64,000 bases of DNA, taken from JBFAPK01 sp040676675. GTDB taxonomy: Bacteria; Actinomycetota; Actinomycetes; Mycobacteriales; Micromonosporaceae. Position numbers and translations under genes: made by a program. The stretch spans positions 62,001-126,000 of the forward strand of contig NZ_JBFAPK010000024.1 in the NCBI RefSeq assembly GCF_040676675.1, given 5' to 3'. Under the pieces are notes generated by a model, which ran no database searches, was not told the origin of the DNA, and saw only the letters and a list, made by a program, of their open reading frames with translations. Positions 42,612 through 49,824 of the stretch are shown piece by piece (position 1 is the stretch's first letter; every line of letters begins with the position of its first letter).

Positions 42612-45074
42612 TCAGTTGAAGCGGACCTTCATGGCGGTGCCGTCACCGACGATGAGCCGCTCCAGAACCTTGATCTTGACACCCGCGGCCGGGAGCTTGA
42701 CGCCGTGGTTCGGCAGCTCCGCGTACCAGTACTTCTTGGTGTCGTTGAACGTCGGCTCGGCGTCCTGGCCCCGGATGTACTGTGCCTGGCCGTTCACGTG
42801 GAGCGTGAACGAGTCGGCCCGGTCCAGGCTGAACGGCGCGTCGTACACCTGCACCCGGGCCCGCCACGGCGCGCCCGTGAGGTTGTAGATCGGCGCCGGG
42901 TGGGCGTCGACGTACAGGTTGCGACCCTCACCCGGGTGATCGCTGGTGTTGTTGTCGACCTGGGAGGTGTCCCAGTAGGAGATGAGCAGCCCCTCCTGGT
43001 ACGCGTAGTGGTCGACGTAGTCCGGCTTGGTGTTCTGGTAGCCGAAGAAGTACGGCCCCGTCTTCAGGTACTTGTCGTACGAGGTGTACGACCGGTAGCC
43101 GGCGATGTAGTAGTTGTCGTACAGGTCGGTGATGGAGGAGCCCACCACAGACCAGCCGTCGGCATTCCAGCCGGCCGGCGTCTCGGCGCCGTCGGTGAAG
43201 ATGGCCGCGCCGTCGGCGGTGACGGTGAGGTTGTCACCGAAGAAGCCACCCTCGGAGACGCCACCGTCGGTGCGGTAGTGGAAGCGGAACAGCACGTTCT
43301 GCCCCGCCACGGCGGTCAGCGGGACGTTGATGTCCACCCACGCGCCGTTGGAGCTGCCGTCGATCGCGGGGGTGTTGCTGGCGTCCCGCGGGAACGGCGT
43401 GCCGTTGATCGTGCCGTCCCGGGCGGTCCAGGTGGCCCCGCCGTCGGTCGAGGTCTCGAAGTAGAGGTAGTCGTACCCCTCCTCGATCGCGTACCGGCCC
43501 TTGAGCGAGAGCGCCGCGGCGGTCTTGCCGGTCAGGTCGAAGGACCGGGTCAGCGTGTTGTCCAGGTCGTCGGCGTTACCGGAGAAGTACTGCTTGGTCC
43601 CCGCGAACGGCGCGCCGAGATCGTGGGTGACCTCCTTCTTCGGCAGTACCACCACCGCGGCCTGCGGCAGGTCCGAGTTGAACTCCTGTGGGCCGAGGGT
43701 CAGGGTCCGGCTCTGCCCCGGTACCAGGACCTCGTAGTCGAGCCAGCCGAGCTGCAGCTTCTGCCAGGCGCCGATGTCGCCGGGGCGCTGGCCGATGCCC
43801 TCGTCGTTCTTCGCGCCGAGGCGGCTCTGCGCCATCAGCGACCAGTGCTCGACGCTGTTGTCGCCGGCGCCGGTGGTGTCGTAGTCGTCCGGCAGGCCGA
43901 GGTCGTGGCCGTACTCGTGGACGAAGACGCTCAGACCGCCGTTCTCCGGCTGGATGGTGTAGTCACCGATCCAGACGCCGGTGTCGCCGATCTGGGTACC
44001 GCCGAGCAGGTTGCCGGTCGGGCCGGTGCGGCCCGCGTCGGTGCCGAAGGCGTACCAGCGGTGGCTCCAGATCGCGTCCTCGCCCTGGTGCGGGTCACCG
44101 TCGGCCTGGTCGCCGCCGGAGTGGACGATCTGGAAGTGGTCGATGTAGCCGTCCGGCTCGTTGAAGTTGCCGTCGCCGTCGAAGTCGTACCGGTCCCACT
44201 GGTCGAACGACTTCATGTCGTCGGCGATCTGCTGCGGCGTACGGCCGAGCGCCCGCTGGTCCAGCACCCACTGGTTGGCCGCGTCGCGGACCAGCTGCCA
44301 GGTGTTGTTGCAGGTGCTGGAGGCGCAGACGGCGGGGTCGTCGCCGTTGGCGTCGGTCGGGTCGTCGTCGGAGCGACCGTACCGGGCCTCGTTGTAGCGG
44401 ACCTTCACCCAGTCGGTAACCTCGCCGTCGACGCTGTAGCGCCCCGACGACTGGGTCTGGTAGTAGGTCTTCACCGACTCGACGTTCTTCCCGTTGCCGA
44501 AGTACAGCTTCCGGAAGTAGTCCGCCGAGTAGTCCGGCTGCCAGACGGTCGAGTTGTCGACCGCGCGGTTCGGCTCGGGGATCTGGTTGTGCAGCGGCCC
44601 CGCGAACGTGGTCGGCCCGGCCGTGGTCGGGTCCGTGTCCTTGTCCGGGAAGCTCGGGTGCCGCTCGTCGCCGAACTCGGCGAGGATCACGAAGATCCGG
44701 TCCGTCGTCTCGCGCTTGAGCTCGACGTACTGGTCCGTCGTGGGGTTGCCGCTGGCGGCGGTGGCGCCCGCCTTTGCCTTGGCCTGGGTGCCGGCGAAGC
44801 CGGCACCGGTGGTCTCGCCGACCTTGGCGACCGTGCTCGCGCCGCGCTTCTCGACCTTGGTACGGCCGCTGACCACGTCACTGACGGCCTGTTCGCGAAG
44901 CTCGCGGCGCTTCTCTTCGAAGGGGTTGGGCAGGTCGTCGCTCGGGACCGACTTCTCGGTCGGAGCCGCGGCCGGCGCCTTCAGCGGCGGTGCCGCGAAC
45001 GCTGGGGCATGGAGCGATACGCCCACCCCCGACGCAAGCGACACGGTGAGCAGGCCCACCATGAGTTTGCGCAC
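42612..45074 (-). CDS. M6-family metalloprotease (immune inhibitor A-like), secreted
   Basis: The 820-residue protein has a Sec signal (MRKLMVGLLTVSLASGVGVS, then AFAAPP) and a propeptide. The M6 catalytic zinc motif is H386-E-x2-H390-x2-G-x-P-D396 (HEYGHDLGLPDDYD), and the MET-turn-side SLMAQ follows. C-terminal beta-sandwich domains contain the immune-inhibitor-A-like SSNGAWVDINVPLTAVAGQN. An Asp-rich DFDGDGNFNEPDGYIDHF segment (298-314) is a probable calcium site. The GTG start at 45074 follows GGAGG with eight bases spacing. Confidence 0.9.
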   Translation of the reverse strand: MRKLMVGLLTVSLASGVGVSLHAPAFAAPPLKAPAAAPTEKSVPSDDLPNPFEEKRRELREQAVSDVVSGRTKVEKRGASTVAKVGETTGAGFAGTQAKAKAGATAASGNPTTDQYVELKRETTDRIFVILAEFGDERHPSFPDKDTDPTTAGPTTFAGPLHNQIPEPNRAVDNSTVWQPDYSADYFRKLYFGNGKNVESVKTYYQTQSSGRYSVDGEVTDWVKVRYNEARYGRSDDDPTDANGDDPAVCASSTCNNTWQLVRDAANQWVLDQRALGRTPQQIADDMKSFDQWDRYDFDGDGNFNEPDGYIDHFQIVHSGGDQADGDPHQGEDAIWSHRWYAFGTDAGRTGPTGNLLGGTQIGDTGVWIGDYTIQPENGGLSVFVHEYGHDLGLPDDYDTTGAGDNSVEHWSLMAQSRLGAKNDEGIGQRPGDIGAWQKLQLGWLDYEVLVPGQSRTLTLGPQEFNSDLPQAAVVVLPKKEVTHDLGAPFAGTKQYFSGNADDLDNTLTRSFDLTGKTAAALSLKGRYAIEEGYDYLYFETSTDGGATWTARDGTINGTPFPRDASNTPAIDGSSNGAWVDINVPLTAVAGQNVLFRFHYRTDGGVSEGGFFGDNLTVTADGAAIFTDGAETPAGWNADGWSVVGSSITDLYDNYYIAGYRSYTSYDKYLKTGPYFFGYQNTKPDYVDHYAYQEGLLISYWDTSQVDNNTSDHPGEGRNLYVDAHPAPIYNLTGAPWRARVQVYDAPFSLDRADSFTLHVNGQAQYIRGQDAEPTFNDTKKYWYAELPNHGVKLPAAGVKIKVLERLIVGDGTAMKVRFN

Positions 45075-45167
45075 CTAGGTACCTCCGGGTTGGCTGGATG
45101 CCAGGCAGCGCCGAGGCGGCGTCGCTGGCCGTCCGGATAGAGATGGCGCCCAACAGCTGGGGCCATT

Positions 45168-45187
45168 GTGAAACTTAAACAGTTCAC
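45168..45187. promoter_or_regulatory. AT-rich dyad, candidate operator upstream of the M6 protease
   Basis: In a locally AT-rich stretch (about 45165-45280) upstream of the protease, GTGAAACTTAAACAGTTCAC has inverted ends GTGAA/TTCAC around a ten-base centre. It lies about 95 bases upstream of the protease GTG. The rest of the 319-base gap to acs holds only the acs terminator and no gene. Confidence 0.3.
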
Positions 45188-45314
45188 TGCACCGGGGGAA
45201 GCGGCCGACCGGGTTTTGTTGCAAGTTGTTGTTGGAAACCGCTCCCGATGTCACAAATTTCGCCCATCTGTCGGCAGCCGACCAGGCGCGATGCGGCAAA
45301 ACGGTCAACAAACG

Positions 45315-45352
45315 ACGGTGGGTGGGCCCCCCAGCCGGGGCCCACCCACCGT
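45315..45352 (-). terminator. Terminator of acs
   Basis: ACGGTGGGTGGGCCCC (45315-45330) pairs perfectly with GGGGCCCACCCACCGT (45337-45352), a 16-base-pair stem with a six-base loop. On the minus strand the stem is followed by CGTTTGTTG, mildly T-rich. It begins 42 bases after the acs stop. Confidence 0.8.
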
Positions 45353-45393
45353 GGTTGTCGGAAAGGTTACAGCGCGTTCCGACGGGAAGGCGG

Positions 45394-47355
45394 TCAGTCC
45401 TCGTCGGACCTCGTGTGCATCCCCGCGGAAATCAATTCCATTACGGACGAGTCTTGCAGCGTCGTGACGTCACCGAGCGAACGGTTCTCGGCCACGTCGC
45501 GGAGCAGGCGCCGCATGATCTTCCCGGAGCGGGTCTTGGGCAGCTCCGGTACCAGCATGATCTGCCGCGGCTTGGCGATCGGGCCGAGCGACTTGGCCAC
45601 GTGGTTGCGCAGCTCGGTGATGAGCTGCTCGCCGGCGTCCCCGCCCGTCTCCACGCTGCCCCGCGGGATCGCGAACGCCACGATCGCCTGCCCGGTGGTC
45701 GGGTCGGTCGCCCCGACCACCGCCGCCTCGGCCACCGAGGGGTGCGACACCAGCGCGGACTCGACCTCGGTGGTGGAGATGTTGTGGCCGGAGACCAGCA
45801 TCACGTCGTCCACCCGGCCCAGCAGCCAGAGGTGACCGTCGTCGTCCTTCTTGGCCCCGTCGCCGGCGAAGTACATCCCCTGGAAGCGGGACCAGTACGT
45901 GTCGAGGAAGCGCTGGTCGTCGCCCCAGATCGTGCGCAGCATCGAGGGCCACGGCTCGCGCAGCACCAGGTACCCGCCGCCACCGTTCGGTACGGAGTTG
46001 CCCTGGTCGTCGACCACGTCGGCGCTGATGCCCGGCAGCGGCGACATCGCGCTGCCCGGCTTGGTGGCGGTGACCCCGGGCAGCGGAGAGATCATGATGG
46101 CGCCGGTCTCGGTCTGCCACCAGGTGTCCACGACGGGCAGCTCGCCCCGGCCGATGTGCTGCCGGTACCAGATCCACGCCTCGGGGTTGATCGGCTCGCC
46201 CACGCTGCCGAGCAGGCGCAGCGACGACAGGTCGTGGCCGGCGGGGATCTCCTCGCCCCACTTCATCATCGTCCGGATCAGGGTCGGCGCGGTGTAGAGG
46301 ATGCTGACCTTGTACCGGTCGACGATCTCCCAGAACCGGCCCCGGTGCGGGGTGTCCGGGGTGCCCTCGTACATCACCTGGGTGGCGCCGTTGGAGAGCG
46401 GCCCGTAGACGATGTACGAGTGGCCGGTGACCCAGCCGATGTCGGCCGTGCACCAGTAGACGTCGGTCTCCGGCTTCAGGTCGAAGACCGCGTGCGTCGT
46501 GTACGACGCCTGGGTCAGGTAGCCGCCCGTGGTGTGCAGGATGCCCTTCGGCTTCGCCGTCGTACCGCTGGTGTAGAGGATGAAGAGCGGGTGCTCGGCG
46601 TCGAACGGCCGGGCCTCATGGGTCTCGCTCGCGGTCTCCACCGTCTCGTGCCACCAGCGGTCCCTGCCCGTCCAGGCGACGTCCTGCCCGGTACGGCGGA
46701 CCACGAGCACGTGCTCGACGGTCGGGCACTGGGCGACGGCCTCGTCCACCGTGGGCTTGAGCGCCGACGGCTTGCCCCGGCGGTAGCCGCCGTCGGCGGT
46801 GATGACCACCTTGGCGCTGGCGTCCTGGATCCGGTTGGAGAGCGCGTCGACGGAGAAGCCACCGAAGACCACGCTGTGGGTGGCGCCGATCCGCGCGCAG
46901 GCCAGCATCGCGACGGCGGCCTCGGGAATCATCGGCAGGTAGATCGCCACCCGGTCACCCGCGACGACGCCCAGCTCGGTGAGCGCGTTGGCGGCCTGGC
47001 TGGTCAGCCGCAGCAGGTCGGTGTAGGTGATCGTGCGGGTGTCGCCCGGCTCGCCCTCCCAGTGGATCGCGACCCGGTCGCCCAGACCGGCCTCGACGTG
47101 CCGGTCGAGGCAGTTGTAGGCGATGTTCAGCTGGCCGCCCACGAACCACTTGGCGAACGGCGGGTTCGACCAGTCGAGCACCTGGTCCCACTCCTTGGCC
47201 CAGCTCAGCCGGCGGGCCTGCCGCTCCCAGAAGGCGAGCCGGTCGGCGGCGGCCTCCTCGTACGCCGCCGCGGTGACGTTGGCCTCTGCGGCGAGCGCGG
47301 CGGGCGGCGGGAACTCCCGTGTCTCCTGCAAAAGATTTGCCAGCGTCTCGCTCAT
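45394..47355 (-). CDS. acs: Acetyl-CoA synthetase (AMP-forming)
   Basis: Acs activates acetate to acetyl-CoA through acetyl-AMP. The 653-residue length is typical. Motifs seen are the P-loop-like YTSGTTAKPKGILHT, the adenylate core DTWWQTETG, the hinge region DDVMLVSGHNISTTEVESAL, and PKTRSGKIMRRLLRD with catalytic K612, which in this family is inactivated by acetylation. Start ATG 47355. A strong terminator follows. The Fic-fold gene diverges from it. Confidence 0.96.
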   Translation of the reverse strand: MSETLANLLQETREFPPPAALAAEANVTAAAYEEAAADRLAFWERQARRLSWAKEWDQVLDWSNPPFAKWFVGGQLNIAYNCLDRHVEAGLGDRVAIHWEGEPGDTRTITYTDLLRLTSQAANALTELGVVAGDRVAIYLPMIPEAAVAMLACARIGATHSVVFGGFSVDALSNRIQDASAKVVITADGGYRRGKPSALKPTVDEAVAQCPTVEHVLVVRRTGQDVAWTGRDRWWHETVETASETHEARPFDAEHPLFILYTSGTTAKPKGILHTTGGYLTQASYTTHAVFDLKPETDVYWCTADIGWVTGHSYIVYGPLSNGATQVMYEGTPDTPHRGRFWEIVDRYKVSILYTAPTLIRTMMKWGEEIPAGHDLSSLRLLGSVGEPINPEAWIWYRQHIGRGELPVVDTWWQTETGAIMISPLPGVTATKPGSAMSPLPGISADVVDDQGNSVPNGGGGYLVLREPWPSMLRTIWGDDQRFLDTYWSRFQGMYFAGDGAKKDDDGHLWLLGRVDDVMLVSGHNISTTEVESALVSHPSVAEAAVVGATDPTTGQAIVAFAIPRGSVETGGDAGEQLITELRNHVAKSLGPIAKPRQIMLVPELPKTRSGKIMRRLLRDVAENRSLGDVTTLQDSSVMELISAGMHTRSDED

Positions 47356-47559
47356 CTATGGGCCTCCCACCTCACGTGACGTACCTCTCGGTAGGAGGTT
47401 AACGGGGGTTTCCAGAACGTCGCGACCACAGGTCGGCCCCGCAGCGGGTGCGCGCGCCGAACGGCCCGCGCCGCGCGCTCGCCGGTGCCCGTCGCGGCGT
47501 CCCGCTGGGCCGGGGATCTCCTGGTCGGCGCGGCGCCGGCATGTCCTAACGTGGCAGGC

Positions 47560-48306
47560 GTGACCACCGACCCGCTCGCCCCGCTGCTCGCGCTCGCCGA
47601 CGTCGCGCCCGCCGTCGACCGGGCCCGCGACCGGGTCGACCAGGCGCTGCGGCACCGCGCGCTGCGCCGCCAGGGCGGCCAGGTCGCGGCCGAGGTCGGC
47701 CTCCGGTCCGCGGTGGCCAGCGCCGCGCTGGAGGGGTACCCCCACGAGCGCGAGGACGTGCGGGCCGGCACCGTCACGGACCCGGTGCTGCAGGGGGCGC
47801 TGCGGGTCGCCGGCGCGCTGCCCGGCCTGGCCGACCTCTGGCCGAAGGCCCCCCGACAGGTGCTGGCCCGGTTGCACGTGCTCGCGGCCCGCGGCGTCGT
47901 ACCGGAGGAGGCCCTGGGTCGGCCGGTGGCCGATCCGGCGGTCGGCGCCCGGCTCGACGGCCTGGCCGGGCTGGTCGCCGGCGGGACGAAGGCGGCCCCG
48001 CTGGTGCTCGCCGCCGTGGTGCACGGGGAACTGCTGGCGCTGCGCCCGTTCGCCGGCCCGTCCGGGGTGGTGGCGCGGGCCGCGGCCCGGCTGACCCTGG
48101 TCGCCACCGGCTTCGACCCGCGCGGCCTGGTCGCGGTCGACGTGGGGCACCGCGAGCGGGAACCCGAGTACGTCGGTGCCGCGGGGGCCTTCGCCACCGG
48201 TACGCCCGACGGGGTGCGGTCCTGGCTGCGGCACTACGCGAGCGCGGTCGAGGTCGGCGCCGACCAGGTGGGCATCATCGGCGACGAGATCCTCGCCGCC
48301 TCCTGA
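47560..48306 (+). CDS. Degenerate Fic-fold protein (Rv3662c-like), catalytic His absent
   Basis: The 248-residue, nearly all-helical protein keeps a Fic layout. The inhibitory helix motif S/T-x3-E-G is intact (S54-A-A-L-E58-G59 in SAALEGYP). The catalytic loop, canonically HPFxxGNGRxxR, reads RPFAGPSGVVAR (162-173), with His changed to Arg, Asn to Ser and the phosphate-binding Arg to Val. AMPylation is therefore unlikely. Related actinobacterial proteins sit next to the HAD gene and are often listed as oxidoreductases or unknown. GTG 47560 is used; GTG 47551 would also fit. Confidence 0.7.
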   Translation: MTTDPLAPLLALADVAPAVDRARDRVDQALRHRALRRQGGQVAAEVGLRSAVASAALEGYPHEREDVRAGTVTDPVLQGALRVAGALPGLADLWPKAPRQVLARLHVLAARGVVPEEALGRPVADPAVGARLDGLAGLVAGGTKAAPLVLAAVVHGELLALRPFAGPSGVVARAAARLTLVATGFDPRGLVAVDVGHREREPEYVGAAGAFATGTPDGVRSWLRHYASAVEVGADQVGIIGDEILAAS

Positions 48307-48410
48307 CCCCTCGCGGTCTCCCTGAACCTCGCCGCCCCCTGACCGTCGCGGTCTCTCCGCCGCTCGGGGCTCTTGACCCAGCGGCCGGTATGCCCGCTTT
48401 GCCCGGTCGG

Positions 48411-49214
48411 TCAGGAGGTGGAGGTGCTCCGGGTGCGCCGGTGCCGTCCGTACCAGGCGATCCCGATGGCGACCCCGACCCCCACGCCGAGCGCGGCGGC
48501 GGCCACCGGTACGGCCGGACGCTCGCGCAGCCGCCGGCCGAGCGGAATCGGGTGCCGGAACTCCAGCACCGGCCACGCGTGCTCGGTGGCGAGCTTGCGC
48601 AGAGCCCGGTCCGGGTTGACCGCCGTGGGGTGGCCGACGCATTCGAGCAGCGGTCGATCGCTGATCGAGTCGGAGTAGGCGTACGACTCGGCGAGGTCGT
48701 ACCCCCGCTCCGCAGCCAACTCGCTCACGGCGCTCACCTTGCTCGGGCCGGCGGCGTAGAACTCCACCTCGCCGCTGTACCGCCCGTCGTCCACGGTCAT
48801 CCGCGTCGCGATCACGTCGGTGACCCCGAGCAGCTCGCCGATCGGGCGCACCATCTCCTCGCCGGAGGCGGAGACGAGCACGACGTCCCGACCGGCCGCC
48901 TGATGCTCCTCGATCAGGGCGGCGGCCTCGGCATAGACGTACGGGTGGATGAGTTCGTGCAGCGTCTCGGCGACGATCTGGCGTACCTGGTCCACCGGCC
49001 AGCCCTTGCAGAGCTCGGCCAGATAGTCCCTGGTACGGGCCATCGTCTGCTCGTCTGTTCCGCCCAGGCGGAACATGAGCTGCGCGTATGCGGACTTGAC
49101 GACGTCTCGCCGGTTGATCAGGCCGTCCCGATAGAACGGCCGTCCGAACGCCAGGGCGCTCGACTTGGCTATGACGGTCTTGTCCAGGTCAAAGAAAGCG
49201 GCACTTCGGCCCAC
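48411..49214 (-). CDS. HAD-IB family hydrolase (SerB-like phosphatase), C-terminal membrane anchor
   Basis: The 267-residue protein has the HAD motif I FFDLDKT (two Asp, residues 9 and 11), motif II in VLVSASGEEMV, a motif III Lys region (AGPSKVSAV) and motif IV AYSDSISDRPLLE. This matches the SerB-like HAD-IB group (Rv3661 type). A C-terminal helix (VPVAAAALGVGVGVAIGIAW) with a basic tail suggests membrane attachment. Start GTG 49214. In mycobacteria the same gene also borders the 6C RNA and ssd. Substrate unknown. Confidence 0.85.
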   Translation of the reverse strand: MGRSAAFFDLDKTVIAKSSALAFGRPFYRDGLINRRDVVKSAYAQLMFRLGGTDEQTMARTRDYLAELCKGWPVDQVRQIVAETLHELIHPYVYAEAAALIEEHQAAGRDVVLVSASGEEMVRPIGELLGVTDVIATRMTVDDGRYSGEVEFYAAGPSKVSAVSELAAERGYDLAESYAYSDSISDRPLLECVGHPTAVNPDRALRKLATEHAWPVLEFRHPIPLGRRLRERPAVPVAAAALGVGVGVAIGIAWYGRHRRTRSTSTS

Positions 49215-49353
49215 GGCGCGAAAGTCTAGCGGGATGGTCTATGGTCGGCGGGTGGCCGGGGTCACCCACGCACGTCACTGGCCTGCTGTTCCTGATCCAC
49301 GGGTCAGCAGAGGAGTGATGGTGATCACACCGCAGGAACCAAGTTTCGCAGGG

Positions 49354-49371
49354 AGTGGAGTTAACGCCACT
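49354..49371. promoter_or_regulatory. Palindrome upstream of the 6C RNA, candidate operator
   Basis: AGTGGAGTTAACGCCACT is an 18-base near-perfect palindrome (one mismatched pair) centred on GTTAAC. A second perfect eight-base palindrome CGTATACG follows at 49375. Both lie in the locally AT-rich stretch 49320-49430, between the HAD start and the 6C RNA. No gene can be supported in 49215-49435. Possible -35 TTGTAT (49400) and -10 TAGGCG (49422) elements of the RNA lie just downstream. Confidence 0.35.
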
Positions 49372-49435
49372 CGACGTATACGGCTCCACTCAGGCATGCT
49401 TGTATTTACGACACAGTTTCATAGGCGTGTCCAAC

Positions 49436-49545
49436 CAGCTCTCGGCGGTTGCACCCCCCGTGACCGCTGAGCGGGTTCGGCTCGACCCCCCCGGAGCCGA
49501 ACCCCACAGACGGCCCCCGTCTCCCCCCGACGGGGGTCGTCTCCT
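49436..49545 (+). ncRNA. 6C small RNA (C-rich-loop sRNA, Mtb B11-like)
   Basis: Two adjacent hairpins have loops with six or more consecutive C. Hairpin 1 is CTCGGCGGT/ACCGCTGAG (49441-49449 with 49463-49471) with C6. Hairpin 2 is a perfect 11-base stem, GGGTTCGGCTC/GAGCCGAACCC (49473-49483 with 49494-49504), with C7. A third hairpin with a C6 loop (49509-49541) closes the RNA as a probable terminator. This is the defining 6C structure. In M. tuberculosis the 6C RNA (B11) lies between Rv3660c (ssd) and Rv3661 (HAD), on the ssd strand, exactly as here. Ends are estimated. Confidence 0.88.
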
Positions 49546-49594
49546 ATCCGGGGTTCGCGCCGGGTTTTCCGGCCTTGCCGTCGATCCCGGCGGC

Positions 49595-49693
49595 CTAGTC
49601 CGCGCGGCTCGTGATGGCCGCCTCGATGCGCAGGCCGATCCCGGTGAGGACCAGCAGGAAGCCGATCAGGTAGACGGTTTGCGGGCGTAACAG
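49595..49693 (-). other. Short minus-strand frame with one membrane helix, start codon unclear
   Basis: Reading back from TAG (49597-49595) the frame gives a hydrophobic helix QTVYLIGFLLVLTGIGLRIE followed by AAITSRAD. The composition is that of a real single-pass microprotein. Upstream, the frame runs to a stop without ATG, GTG or TTG; the best start is CTG 49693, giving 32 residues. It overlaps nothing else and ends ~50 bases from the 6C terminator. It may be a gene with an unusual start, a decayed gene end, or chance. Confidence 0.3.
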
Positions 49694-49713
49694 ATCCGGT
49701 CCGGAGCCGGAGG

Positions 49714-49753
49714 TTATCCACAGGCGGGTGAGTTATCCACAGGCTGTGGACAG
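49714..49753. promoter_or_regulatory. Cluster of three DnaA boxes upstream of ssd
   Basis: Two perfect TTATCCACA boxes (49714-49722 and 49733-49741) lie 19 bases apart on the + strand. CTGTCCACA, one mismatch from the actinobacterial TTGTCCACA box, follows on the minus strand at 49753-49745. The cluster lies 72 bases before the ssd start. Such spacing permits cooperative DnaA binding, so DnaA may regulate the ssd-tad operon or be titrated here. Confidence 0.7.
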
Positions 49754-49824
49754 GGTGCTGCGCCGGGACCGGGCCGGGGCGGAAGGTGTGCGGGTAGCCC
49801 GTACCCACGCCGCTGGAGCACCCC

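Noticed and set aside
49436..49545. The C-rich hairpins as ordinary tandem terminators only
   Set aside because: Two successive C6/C7 loops and the exact ssd/HAD synteny fit the 6C RNA; the preceding minus-strand gene does not read into them.
49165..49690. Small plus-strand proteins in the HAD-ssd gap (start near 49318 or 49355)
   Set aside because: Frames run through the 6C hairpins, contain rare TTA codons and give no protein-like pattern.
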